From assembly GCA_963762735.1 (NCBI GenBank), contig CAVXMG010000002.1, forward strand, positions 1-64,000: a DNA stretch of 64,000 nt, read 5' to 3'. The notes beneath the pieces were generated by a model that was not told where the DNA came from, did not search any database, and worked only from the letters and a program-made list of their open reading frames with translations. Below are positions 52,163 to 60,782 of this stretch, piece after piece; the stretch's first letter is position 1; the number at the start of each line of letters is the position of its first letter. Origin of the DNA: DASXKD01 sp963762735. Lineage in GTDB: Bacteria > Actinomycetota > Actinomycetes > Streptosporangiales > Streptosporangiaceae. The position numbers and the translations under genes were made by a program.

Positions 52163-53428
52163 CTACCTGTCCATGTCACCCACGACGAAGAACAGTGAGC
52201 CCAGGATCGCGGCCAGGTCCGCGACTCGGTGCCCCGGCAGCAGGTCAGGGAGCACCGCCATGTTGCTGAACGAGGCCGACCTCAGCTTGAGCCGCCACGG
52301 TGTCTTGCCGCCCCGGGACACCAGGTAGTAACCGCTCAGCCCGAGGGGGCCCTCCGTCCACGCGTAAGCGTGTCCCTCGGGCACCTTGAACACCTTCGGC
52401 AACCTGGCGCTCAGCGGGCCCTGGGGGAGGCTGGCGAGCCGCTCTGCGCACTCCTCGGCCAGGTCCAGGGAGACCGCTAGCTGATCGGACAGGCACTCGA
52501 ACCGGGCCAGGCAGTCCCCCTCGGTGCGGACCGGGACCCGGAGCACCCCCGCCAGTTCGGGGTAGGCGAGGTAAGGCTCGTCGCGGCGCAGGTCGAAATC
52601 CACCCCGCAGGCTCGTGCCGCGGGCCCGCTCACCCCGTACTGCCGCACCTGCGCGGGGGTCAGCGCCCCGATGCCCCTGGTGCGGTCGCGGAAGCCGTCC
52701 TGGCCCAGTGTGGCCCCGATCGCGGGCAATGCCGCGCGCACCTCGTCGATGACCCGGCGGGCCCGGGTCAGCCAGCCTGCCGGGATCTCTTCCTTGAGGC
52801 CGCCGACCCGGTTGAACATGTAGTGCATCCGGCCGCCGGAGATCTCCTCCATGATCGACTGGATGGCCTCGCGCGCTCCGAAGGCGGCCCGTGCCGCCGC
52901 TGGCTCGCCCGGCTCGCCCGGCTCGCGCGGCTCGCCGGCCGCGATCTCCGGCGGATAGGAGCTGAGGAAGGCGAGATGGCTCAGCGCCCGGTTCAGCTCG
53001 GCCAGCATGGTGCGGGCCCAGACCCCCCTGGGCGGTACCTCGATCCCCGCCAGCCGCTCCGCGGCGAGCACCACGCCCAGTTCGCTGGCGAAGGCGCCCA
53101 GCCAGTCGTGCCGGTTGGCGAGCACGATGATCTGGCGGTAGTCCCGCGCCTCGAACAGCTTCTCCGCGCCCCGGTGCATGAACCCGATCTCGGGCTCGGC
53201 CGCCGTGATCCGGTCACCGTCCAGGGTGAGCCGTAGCCGCAGCATCCCGTGCGCCGACGGGTGCGACGTCCCCAGATTGATGAGGAACTCCGGCCCATCG
53301 CCCGTCCCGGCCGTGGCAGTCCCGGCCGTGGCAGGCCCGGCCGTGGCGGCTCCGGGCAGCCAGGCGCCGGTGACCGCCTCCATCCGGCGGCCCGGGCCGG
53401 GCTCCCCAGGTGCCTGGCGCTCACGCAT
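52163..53428 (-). CDS. NuoD-like (NADH dehydrogenase 49-kDa subunit) paralogue
   Basis: 421 residues. Respiratory subunit D fold: FLINLGTSHPSAHGMLRLRL, EIGFMHRGAEKLFEARDYRQ, NRHDWLGAFASELGVVLAAE, SGGRMHYMFNRVGGLKEEIP, GPAARACGVDFDLRRDEPYL, RTEGDCLARFECLSDQLA, TEGPLGLSGYYLVSRGGKTP and the final VGDMDR. Residues near the quinone site (SHPSAHG) are kept. No other nuo genes are near, so this is the extra single-gene NuoD copy seen in Streptomyces rather than part of the main complex I operon. A Pro/Gly-rich N-terminal extension of about 40 residues is present. Pairs with the MidA-type methyltransferase to its right. Confidence 0.88.
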   Translation of the reverse strand: MRERQAPGEPGPGRRMEAVTGAWLPGAATAGPATAGTATAGTGDGPEFLINLGTSHPSAHGMLRLRLTLDGDRITAAEPEIGFMHRGAEKLFEARDYRQIIVLANRHDWLGAFASELGVVLAAERLAGIEVPPRGVWARTMLAELNRALSHLAFLSSYPPEIAAGEPREPGEPGEPAAARAAFGAREAIQSIMEEISGGRMHYMFNRVGGLKEEIPAGWLTRARRVIDEVRAALPAIGATLGQDGFRDRTRGIGALTPAQVRQYGVSGPAARACGVDFDLRRDEPYLAYPELAGVLRVPVRTEGDCLARFECLSDQLAVSLDLAEECAERLASLPQGPLSARLPKVFKVPEGHAYAWTEGPLGLSGYYLVSRGGKTPWRLKLRSASFSNMAVLPDLLPGHRVADLAAILGSLFFVVGDMDR

Positions 53429-53573
53429 CCGCCCATGCTGCCACGTGCCATGCGCCCCCAGTCCTCGGCGCGTTTGTCGTCGTTGTCACAACGCCGACAT
53501 TCTTGTGTCGTCCTTGCCACAACCACGACAATCAGGTTCGATCGGCCCCTGCGCCGGGCGGGGGCGCCCGGGC

Positions 53574-54619
53574 TCAGCCGGCCGCGGTCTGGGCCAGCTT
53601 CGCCAGCGGTCCGGGCAGGCGCATGCCGACGGCCTGGGCCAGCCAGCCGAACCCGCCAAGCCCCGCGGCGGCCAGCAGTTCGGCGTCCTGCGACGCCCGG
53701 CACAGCGCCAGGGCATAACCTTGCGGATCGCTGGCCGCGAGCGCCAGCGAGGGACGCCGTGCGTCCAGGCCAAGTTCCCGCAGCGCCGCCCGTTGTGTGG
53801 TGAGCACGGTCTCGTCGGCTCCCGCGGCCGCCCCGGCCGCCGCGCAGGCGTCCAGTGCCACGTGCGCGGTGATGTCCCTGGACCCGTCGGGGACCGGGGA
53901 CACCGCCCGCCCCTCCAGGTAACCGGTCAGCGTCCCGCAACCGGGCCGGTCCGCCCCGAGGTGCCCGTAGTCGATGGCCACCGCGACGCCGCGGGCCGAC
54001 ACAGCGGATCACCCCGGCCCACGCCGCGCACCGGGTGCGGCCGACCTCGGCGCGCTGCCCGCAGGCGCGCAGCGGCCACCAGTCGCTGATCCAGGCCAGG
54101 TCCGCCGGATCGGGCTGGCCGTGCGGGCGTTCGGCGCCGGTGGCCGGGTCCACCTGGACCACGGCCGGGCCGGTGGCGGTGAGTTCCACCACGTCCAGCG
54201 GGACGTTGTCCAGCCATTCGCTGGCGATCACGAGCCCGGTGATGCCGGCGGGCGGCACACGCTCCCAGCGGATCCGGGGATCGAGCCCGGCAGGCCGCGG
54301 TGCCACCTCCACCGCGCAGGCGGCGATCCGCCCGGCCAGCCCCCGGCCGGCCGACGCCCGGCCCGGCCGGCCCAGGCTCTGCCGCCGCGGCCAGGACCTG
54401 CTCCAGCAGTTCGCCCCGGCCGGCGCCGACGTCCACCAGGTCGATCCGCTCCGGCCAGCCAAGCCCCGCGTCCACCTCGCGCAGCAGTTCCAGCACGGCC
54501 GCGGCATAGCCTGGCGAGACGTGGACCGAGGTGCGGAAGTGACGAGCCGGAGGCTCACCCCTGGCGTAGAACCCGCCAGGGCCGTAGAGCGCAGCCTGCA
54601 TGGCCTGCCGCCAGGTCAT
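53574..54619 (-). CDS. MidA/NDUFAF7-like SAM-dependent methyltransferase (two frameshifts)
   Basis: About 348 residues with two shifts (near 54380 and 54003). Start at the ATG at 54619 (MTWRQAMQAALYGPGGFYAR), followed by PPARHFRTSVHVSP and the SAM-binding IDLVDVGAGRGELLEQVLAA. The middle frame carries GLVIASEWLDNVPLDVVELT, the family's conserved core with Asn-Glu/Asp, and ISDWWPL; the last frame gives VAVAIDYGHLGADRPGCGTL and HVALDACAAAG. These are signatures of COG1565/MidA. The human relative NDUFAF7 methylates an Arg of NDUFS2, the NuoD counterpart, and here the gene lies beside a nuoD-like gene on the same strand. Confidence 0.83.
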
Positions 54620-54813
54620 CCACACACCGCCGACTCTAGGCGGCTCGCAGGCCCCCGCGGCGGAGCTTCCAGGCCACGACTCTGCCGCGCGCGCCGCGCT
54701 GCCTGGCAGGACGCCGCGACTATGCTGATCGTTGCCATCCGGCGTCCACTGACCTGTCGCAGGGCCCGTTCACCGGCCACGCGCGAGGACTGGACCGAGA
54801 GGGATAAGAATCC

Positions 54814-55719
54814 ATGCCGAGCCCGGTGGACCCGAGTCAGCCGCATCCTGCCCGGCTCCGGGTAGGCGTGATCGGAGCCGGAAAGGTCGGCGTCGTCCTG
54901 GGCGCCGCGCTGGCCCGGGCCGGGCACAAGGTCGTGGCCGTCGCCGCGGTATCGGACGCCTCGGTCCAGCGGGCGGCCGCGATGCTGCCTGGAGTGCCGG
55001 TCCGGCGCCCGGCCGCCGTCCTCGCCGATGCCGACCTGGTGCTGCTCACCGTGCCCGACGACGCCCTGCCAGGATTGATCAACGGGCTGGCCGCCACCGA
55101 GGCTCCGGTCGAGGGCCGCCTGCTCGCGCACGCCAGCGGCCGTTACGGCGTCGGCGTGCTCGACGCGACCACCCGGCGGGGCGGGCTGCCGCTGGCCCTG
55201 CACCCGGTGATGACCTTCGCGGGCCGCCCGGACGACCTGAACCGCCTGGCCGGGATCTGTTTCGGGGTCACCGCCCCGGCCGCGCTGCGCCCGGTCGCGG
55301 AGGGGCTGGTCATCGAGATGGGCGGCGAGCCCGTCTTCATCGATGAGGACCAGCGCGGGCTCTACCACGCGGCCCTGGCCAGCGGGGCCAATCACCTGGT
55401 CACGCTCGTGGTCCAGGCGGCCGAACTACTTGGCATGGCCGGTGTGCCGGACCCGGCGCGGATGCTGCGGCCACTGCTGAGCGCCGCGCTGGACAACGCG
55501 CTTGTGCTCGGCGACGCGGGCCTGACCGGGCCCGTCGCCCGCGCCGACGCGGACACCGTGGCCAGCCACGTGGCGGCGCTGCAGCGCGCCTCACCCGAGG
55601 CGCTGCGGGCCTACGTCGCGCTGGCGCGGCTCACCGCCGACCGGGCGCTGGCCGCGGGCATGCTGGCCCCTCCGGACGCTCAGCGGCTGCTGGAGGTACT
55701 CGCCGGAGCGCCGCGGTGA
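54814..55719 (+). CDS. Rossmann-like/DUF2520 domain protein
   Basis: 301 residues from the ATG at 54814 with GAGAGGGA about ten bases upstream. N-terminal Rossmann fold (RVGVIGAGKVGVVLGAALAR, LADADLVLLTVPDDALPGLI; the second region like NADP-dependent 3-hydroxyacid dehydrogenases), then the DUF2520 helical domain (LALHPVMTFAGRPDDLNRLA; YHAALASGANHLVTLVVQAA). In actinomycetes it precedes panC and overlaps it by four bases, so it is likely part of pantothenate or related metabolism; some relatives have been suggested to act as ketopantoate reductases, but that is not shown for this one. Cytoplasmic. Confidence 0.88.
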   Translation: MPSPVDPSQPHPARLRVGVIGAGKVGVVLGAALARAGHKVVAVAAVSDASVQRAAAMLPGVPVRRPAAVLADADLVLLTVPDDALPGLINGLAATEAPVEGRLLAHASGRYGVGVLDATTRRGGLPLALHPVMTFAGRPDDLNRLAGICFGVTAPAALRPVAEGLVIEMGGEPVFIDEDQRGLYHAALASGANHLVTLVVQAAELLGMAGVPDPARMLRPLLSAALDNALVLGDAGLTGPVARADADTVASHVAALQRASPEALRAYVALARLTADRALAAGMLAPPDAQRLLEVLAGAPR

Positions 55720-56591
55720 CGCCGCCGGTCCTGGCCCGCACCAGGCTCGGCATGACCGCCGGACGCAAGCTGCTTGGCTCTCCCATCGTCCTGGTGCCGA
55801 CGATGGGCGCGCTCCACGAAGGTCACATCGCATTGCTCCGCAGCGCCGCAGCCCTTTCGCGGCCATACGGAAGCGTCGTGGTCTCCGTGTTCGTCAACCC
55901 GCTCCAGTTCGGGGCCGGTGAGGACCTCGACCGCTACCCACGCGATCTGGACACAGACCTGGCGATCTGCGAGCGCGAGGGGGTGGCGCTGGTGTTCGCG
56001 CCCGGCGACGCCCAGATGTATCCCAGGGAACAGCTGATCACCGTGGACCCGGGCCCGATGGGGCAGGTACTGGAGGGGGCATCGCGGCCGGGCTTCTTCA
56101 CCGGGGTGCTCACCGTCGTGCTCAAGCTGTTCCAGCTCGTCGGCCCGCAGGTCGCGGTGTTCGGGGAGAAGGACGCACAGCAGCTTGCCCTGATCAGGCG
56201 GATGACCGAAGATCTGTGCCTCGGCGTCGAGATCGCCAGCGTGCCCACCGTCCGGGAACCCGACGGCCTGGCGGTATCCAGCCGGAACGCCTACCTCACC
56301 GAGCCCGAGCACGCGACCGCGCTGGCGCTGTCCCGTGCCCTGCAAGCCGGCCGGCAGGCCGGTGAATCCGGACCGGACGGGGTGCTCGCGGCCGCACAGC
56401 GGATTCTGGACGAGGCGGCCAAGGCCGACCCGCCACTGGTCACGGACTACCTGGCCCTGGTCGAGCCGGATACCTTCACCCTCGTGAAGCCGGGCTTCGC
56501 CGGCGATGCCCTGCTCCTGGTGGCCGCCCGGGCCGGGGCCACCCGCCTGATCGACAACACCCCCCTGACTCTCGGCCGGCCGACCCCATGA
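55716..56591 (+). CDS. panC: Pantothenate synthetase
   Basis: 291 residues from a GTG overlapping the previous stop (GTGA). Signatures: VLVPTMGALHEGHIALLRSA (HxGH ATP-binding), VVSVFVNPLQFGAGEDLDRY, RPGFFTGVLTVVLKLFQLVG, VAVFGEKDAQQLALIRRM (catalytic GEKD) and REPDGLAVSSRNAYL. It condenses pantoate and beta-alanine using ATP. In many actinomycetes panD and nad genes sit between panC and coaX; here only a 274-base gap with a palindrome separates them. Confidence 0.95.
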   Translation: MTPPVLARTRLGMTAGRKLLGSPIVLVPTMGALHEGHIALLRSAAALSRPYGSVVVSVFVNPLQFGAGEDLDRYPRDLDTDLAICEREGVALVFAPGDAQMYPREQLITVDPGPMGQVLEGASRPGFFTGVLTVVLKLFQLVGPQVAVFGEKDAQQLALIRRMTEDLCLGVEIASVPTVREPDGLAVSSRNAYLTEPEHATALALSRALQAGRQAGESGPDGVLAAAQRILDEAAKADPPLVTDYLALVEPDTFTLVKPGFAGDALLLVAARAGATRLIDNTPLTLGRPTP

Positions 56592-56726
56592 CCCCGCGCG
56601 CCGCGCTCGCCCCCTCCCCGCCGCCCGCCGCCCCGCCCCAGCGCCGAGGGGCTGCGCCACAACGCTCCCGGCCGCCTCGCTGGCCCCGCCCGCCGCTGCG
56701 CCACTGCCTCCTCGCCTCCTCGCGCT

Positions 56727-56776
56727 CGTGATCATGACTTTGGTGGGGCTATCACCCCCTCTAAGTCATGATCACG
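56727..56776. terminator. 14-bp perfect palindrome between panC and coaX
   Basis: CGTGATCATGACTT at 56727..56740 pairs perfectly with AAGTCATGATCACG at 56763..56776; the 22-base loop holds GGTGGGG and CACCCCC, which can pair further. There is no T-tract, as usual for actinomycete terminators. It could end panC transcription, or be a small mobile palindromic repeat. The rest of 56592..56865 shows nothing else. Confidence 0.45.
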
Positions 56777-56865
56777 AAGTGGGGGCACGCGGGCTGCGGG
56801 GCGTTAGGGGCTGCTGGTGTTACTGGGGTTTGCTGGGCCTGGGTTCGCGGCGGTGAGGGAGTGCC

Positions 56866-57657
56866 ATGCTGCTGACGATCGACGTGGGCAACACCAACAT
56901 GGTGCTGGGGGTGTTCGAGGGCGAGGAGGTCGTCGAGCACTGGCGCATCGCCACCGACCCGGCCCGCACCGCCGACGAGATCGCCGTGGTGCTGCAGGGG
57001 CTGATCGGGCTGAGCGACGTCCTCAAGGACCCGGACATCACCGGGATCGCGCTGTGCTCCACCGTGCCTTCTGTGCTGCACGAGATGCGTGAGATGTGCC
57101 AGCGCTACTACGGCGACATCCCCGCGCTGATCGTGGAGCCGGGGGTGCGCACCGGCGTCTCGGTGCGGATGGACAACCCGAAGGAGGTGGGCAGCGACCG
57201 GATCATGAACACGGTCGCCGCGGTGCACCTCTACGGCGGCCCGGCGCTGGTCGTGGACTTCGGCACCTCCACCAACTTCGACGCGGTCAGCAGCCGCGGT
57301 GAGTTCGTCGGCGGCGCCCTGGCCCCCGGCATCGAGATCTCCGTGGATGCCCTCTCCCGCCGCGCCGCGCAGTTGCTCAAGGTCGAATTGACCCGGCCGC
57401 AGCACGTGATCGGCAAGAACACCGTCGAGGCGCTCCAGTCCGGGATCATCTTCGGTTTCGCCGGCCAGGTCGAGGGGATTGCCCGGCGGATCGTCGCGGA
57501 ACTGGCGCCGGACGATCCGGACTCGGTGACCGTCATCGCCACAGGCGGCCTGGCCCCGCTGGTCCTCAGCGAGATCAGCGTGATCGACGCGCACGAGCCC
57601 TGGCTGACCCTGATCGGGCTGCGCCTGGTGTTCGAGCGGAACATGGCCGGCGGCTGA
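56866..57657 (+). CDS. coaX: Type III pantothenate kinase
   Basis: 263 residues from the ATG at 56866 with GAGGGA upstream. ASKHA-fold phosphate motifs: LLTIDVGNTNMVLGVFEG, LCSTVPSVLHEMR, VEPGVRTGVSVRMDNPKEVG with GSDRIMNTVAAVHLYGGPA, VVDFGTSTNFDAVSSRGEF (the catalytic Asp and GTST) and FVGGALAPGIEISVDAL. It makes 4'-phosphopantothenate, the first step of CoA synthesis, downstream of PanC. Feedback control by CoA is not expected for this type. Followed by lysS after 53 bases. Confidence 0.96.
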   Translation: MLLTIDVGNTNMVLGVFEGEEVVEHWRIATDPARTADEIAVVLQGLIGLSDVLKDPDITGIALCSTVPSVLHEMREMCQRYYGDIPALIVEPGVRTGVSVRMDNPKEVGSDRIMNTVAAVHLYGGPALVVDFGTSTNFDAVSSRGEFVGGALAPGIEISVDALSRRAAQLLKVELTRPQHVIGKNTVEALQSGIIFGFAGQVEGIARRIVAELAPDDPDSVTVIATGGLAPLVLSEISVIDAHEPWLTLIGLRLVFERNMAGG

Positions 57658-57710
57658 CCCGCGCGGAAAACCAGTCCTGCGGGCGCCGCGGCGCCGGTAG
57701 CCTCGTCGGC

Positions 57711-59228
57711 GTGGAGGACGACGAGTACCTAGCCGAGTTTCCCGAGCAGTACCTGGCCGAACTGCCTGAGCAGATGCGGGTACGGCTGGCTAAGCGGGGT
57801 CGGCTGCTCGCCGAGGGGACCGACCCTTACCCGGTGGAATTCCCCCGGACCAACACGATCGCCGAGGTGCGCGCCCGGTACCCGGATCTGGCGGCGGACA
57901 CCGCCACCGGCGAGCACGTGGGTGTCACCGGCCGGGTGATGCTGTCCCGTATCGCCGGGAAGCTGTGCTTCGCGACCATCCGCGACGGCACCGGGGACAT
58001 CCAGGTGATGCTTTCCGCCGACCGGATCGGCGAGGACGCGCTGGTGGCCTGGAAGCGGGATGTGGACCTCGGGGATCACATCGGCGTCGAGGGCGAGGTC
58101 ATCTCGTCCCGCCGCGGTGAGCTGTCCGTCCTGGCCGACAGGTTCGCCATCACGGCCAAGGCCCTTCGGCCGCTTCCCGACAAGCACCATGGGCTGACGG
58201 ACCCAGAGTCGCGGGTCCGGCAGCGTTATGTAGACCTGATCGTCAACCCGAAGGCACGCCGGATGGCCGAACTGCGGGCAGCGGTGACGCGGGCGGTGCG
58301 TGAAGAACTCCACGACCGCGGGTTCATCGAGGCCGAGACGCCCATCCTGCAGCGGGTGCACGGCGGGGCGAACGCGCGGCCGTTCGCTACCCACATCAAC
58401 GCTTACGACATGGACCTTTACCTGCGGATCGCGCTGGAGCTCTATCTCAAGCGACTGGTGGTCGGCGGCATCGAGAAGGTCTACGAGATCGGGCGCAACT
58501 TCAGGAACGAGGGCGTGGACGCCACGCACAACCCGGAGTTCACCATGCTGGAGGCCTATGAGGCCTACGGCGACTACATGACCGTGGCCACGCTCACCCG
58601 GGAGCTGATCCAGCGGGCCGCCAAGGACGCGCTTGGCGGCACCCAGCTGCACCGGGCGGACGGGATCGAGGCCGACATCGGCGGCGACTGGCCGGTCAAG
58701 AGCGTGCACGGCGCGGTGTCCGAGGCGCTCGGCGAGGAGGTCACCCCGGACACCGGTGAGCAGGAGTTGCGGGCGTTGTGTGTGCGCGCGGGCGTGCCCG
58801 CCGAGCCGAAGTGGAACCGGGGCCAGGTCCTGCTGGAGATGTACGAGCGGCTGGTCGAGCGGCACACCGTGATGCCGACCTTCTACCGGGACTTCCCGGT
58901 CGAGGTGTCCCCGCTCACCCGGGCCCACCGCGAGGATCCCCGGCTGGCGGAGCGCTGGGACCTGGTGGCGTTCGGCACCGAGCTGGGCACCGGCTACTCC
59001 GAGCTGGTCGACCCGGTGGAGGAGCGGGCCCGGCTCACCGCGCAGTCACTGCTCGCCGCCGGGGGTGATCCCGAGGCGATGGTGGTCGACGAGGAGTTCC
59101 TGCAGGCGCTGGAGTACGGCATGCCCCCGACCGGAGGAATGGGCATGGGCATCGACCGGATGCTGATCATGTTCACCGGCGAGACCATCAGGGAGACGAT
59201 CCTTTTCCCGATGGTCCGGCCCGAATAG
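57711..59228 (+). CDS. lysS: Lysyl-tRNA synthetase, class II
   Basis: 505 residues from the GTG at 57711. OB-fold anticodon domain at about 65-160 (VGVTGRVMLSRIAGKLCFAT; DIQVMLSADRIGEDALVAWK), then the class II core with motif 1 (RRMAELRAAVTRAVREELHD), motif 2 (YEIGRNFRNEGVDATHNPEF) and motif 3 (GGMGMGIDRMLIMFTGE). It charges tRNA-Lys. The N-terminus of about 30 residues contains a repeated PEQYLAELPEQ segment. The final PMVRPE is usual. Convergent with the NlpC/P60 gene. Confidence 0.97.
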   Translation: MEDDEYLAEFPEQYLAELPEQMRVRLAKRGRLLAEGTDPYPVEFPRTNTIAEVRARYPDLAADTATGEHVGVTGRVMLSRIAGKLCFATIRDGTGDIQVMLSADRIGEDALVAWKRDVDLGDHIGVEGEVISSRRGELSVLADRFAITAKALRPLPDKHHGLTDPESRVRQRYVDLIVNPKARRMAELRAAVTRAVREELHDRGFIEAETPILQRVHGGANARPFATHINAYDMDLYLRIALELYLKRLVVGGIEKVYEIGRNFRNEGVDATHNPEFTMLEAYEAYGDYMTVATLTRELIQRAAKDALGGTQLHRADGIEADIGGDWPVKSVHGAVSEALGEEVTPDTGEQELRALCVRAGVPAEPKWNRGQVLLEMYERLVERHTVMPTFYRDFPVEVSPLTRAHREDPRLAERWDLVAFGTELGTGYSELVDPVEERARLTAQSLLAAGGDPEAMVVDEEFLQALEYGMPPTGGMGMGIDRMLIMFTGETIRETILFPMVRPE

Positions 59229-59266
59229 GGGCCGAGCCTAGCGGCGGAACGTAGCGGCCGCTGTGT

Positions 59267-59282
59267 GTAGCGGGCCCGCTAC
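59267..59282. terminator. GC palindrome between convergent lysS and NlpC/P60 genes
   Basis: GTAGCGGGCCCGCTAC is a perfect 16-base palindrome located 39 bases after lysS and 23 bases after the end of the convergent NlpC/P60 gene. The position suits a shared terminator, though the hairpin would have a very short loop. Further GCGGCC words lie to its left. Confidence 0.4.
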
Positions 59283-59305
59283 GGCCTGCGGGCCCGCCAC
59301 GTTTC

Positions 59306-60352
59306 TCAGCCGACGATCCGGACGGCGCCCACGTAGACGTTCCACATGACCGGCTGGACCTGCACGTCCTCGCCGAAGTCGGGGGCGTCCACCATCAGGT
59401 TGTTGCCGATGTAAAGGCCCACGTGGCCGATGTCGGGGTAGAAGAACACCAGGTCGCCGGGCTCGAGCTGGTTGCGGCCCACGTGCACGCCCATCTGCCA
59501 CTGGTCGCCGGTGAAGTGCGGCAGGCTGATGCCGACCTTGGCGTAGGCCCACAGGACCAGGCCCGAGCAGTCGAAGGAGCTCGGGCCCGCCGCGCCCCAG
59601 ACGTAGGGGTCACCGCGCCGGGTCAGCGCCCAGCGCAGCGCCTGCGCGCCGATCGTGTTGGCGGTGGGGATGGCGATGTTCGGGTAGTTGCCGGTCTGGT
59701 TGAACACGGCCATGGCCTTCTTGAACACCGAGCTGTTCAGCAGGGTGATCTTGCCTTGCGCCTGGCGCCGCTTGGTGGCCATCTGCGCGGTGAGCCGCTT
59801 GGCCCGCTGGGTCTGCTGCTCGGCGCTCGCGCGGGCCCGCTGCGCGGCGGCGACGCCCTCGGCGATCTGGCTCACCTGGTCGCCGTTCTCCTTCTGCAGC
59901 TCCTGCACGAACGCCGCCCGGCCGATCAAGGTCGACGCCGTGCTTGTGGTCAACAGCTCCAGTGGGGTGCTCAATCCGCCGTTCATGTAGCTCTGCGCCG
60001 CGAGCTGGCCCACGGCGAGATTCCCGGCCCTGAGCTCGGTGAGGTCCCGCACGTAGGTGCCCTCGGCGACCCTCGCCTCGGTCTGCGCCTGGGTGAGCTG
60101 GATCCGCAGCCCGTTGTACTGCTCGTTCAGGCTGTTGATCTCGTTGGAGAGCGCCCTGGCCTGGGCCACCAGATCCTTCAGGCTGGGCATGGGCTGGCTG
60201 GGCGCGGCACCCCCGATGCCGAACGGCAGGACGAGGCTGAACAGCGCGGTCGCGCCGATCACGGTAGCCACCCGTCCCCAGGCCCGGCCGGGCCTGCGGT
60301 GAGCATTTCGTGGACCACTTGGCATGTACTTGCGGGGACGCAAGTGCTCCAC
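59306..60352 (-). CDS. NlpC/P60 peptidoglycan endopeptidase (RipA-like)
   Basis: 348 residues. The GTG at 60352 with AGAGGAGA six bases upstream is the best start; an ATG nine codons on is possible. Signal peptide VATVIGATALFSLVLPFGIG, then a long coiled coil at about 55-215 (VAQARALSNEINSLNEQYNG; RASAEQQTQRAKRLTAQMAT), then the NlpC/P60 domain from about 235: DPYVWGAAGPSSFDCSGLVL with the catalytic Cys, GDLVFFYPDIGHVGLYIGNN with the His, and a third polar residue in MVDAP. Such secreted proteins cut the D-Glu-mDAP bond and are needed for cell separation; the coiled coil usually inhibits or positions the enzyme. Confidence 0.93.
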   Translation of the reverse strand: MEHLRPRKYMPSGPRNAHRRPGRAWGRVATVIGATALFSLVLPFGIGGAAPSQPMPSLKDLVAQARALSNEINSLNEQYNGLRIQLTQAQTEARVAEGTYVRDLTELRAGNLAVGQLAAQSYMNGGLSTPLELLTTSTASTLIGRAAFVQELQKENGDQVSQIAEGVAAAQRARASAEQQTQRAKRLTAQMATKRRQAQGKITLLNSSVFKKAMAVFNQTGNYPNIAIPTANTIGAQALRWALTRRGDPYVWGAAGPSSFDCSGLVLWAYAKVGISLPHFTGDQWQMGVHVGRNQLEPGDLVFFYPDIGHVGLYIGNNLMVDAPDFGEDVQVQPVMWNVYVGAVRIVG

Positions 60353-60782
60353 CCGGTCTCCTCTCATCGGCGAACTGCCGCTCGCGCCGGTTCGCCTGGC
60401 CATACTGCTCTGGCCGTGCTGCCGGAGGCGCGATCGGCGTGGTTGCGGCGCCGCAAGGTGATGGGGCCTGCGGGCGGCCACCAACCGGAACGAGTGAATC
60501 TTTGCATAGCGCCAGGCGTGTGAGAGGCCAGCTCGCGATAAGCGGGCCCCCCTTAGGGGATCCCTGCAAGTCGGGTGCGAATTAGTGAGCGGTATTCCCG
60601 CAGTTCACGAGCTTGTGATGGGCCTGAGAGCGGGTGTGATCTGCCCGTGATATGCCGTATTGAGATCGGCGTGCCTGAGGCGCTACGTTCAAGCATTGGC
60701 AAAGGCGCACCTTGGCCGCCTGACCTGCGCGGACGTCGCGCCGGCTGCGGTGCCGTCCGGGTCCGGCTAGGGTTTGCGCGCG
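60353..60782. promoter_or_regulatory. Long leader region of the NlpC/P60 gene
   Basis: 430 bases between two divergent genes. On the minus strand, just ahead of the Shine-Dalgarno, GGCGAAC (60369..60375) pairs with GTTCGCC (60390..60396), a seven-base hairpin that could control access to the start. Further up (60541..60560) GGGCCCCCCTTAGGGGA can form another stem. Riboswitches for c-di-AMP are common before such genes in actinomycetes, but I could not match the conserved core. Confidence 0.4.

Noticed and set aside
53454..53560. Short GTTGT/ACAAC-rich stretch between the NuoD-like and MidA genes as an operator
   Set aside because: Pieces are repeated in both directions but no clean symmetric site stands out.
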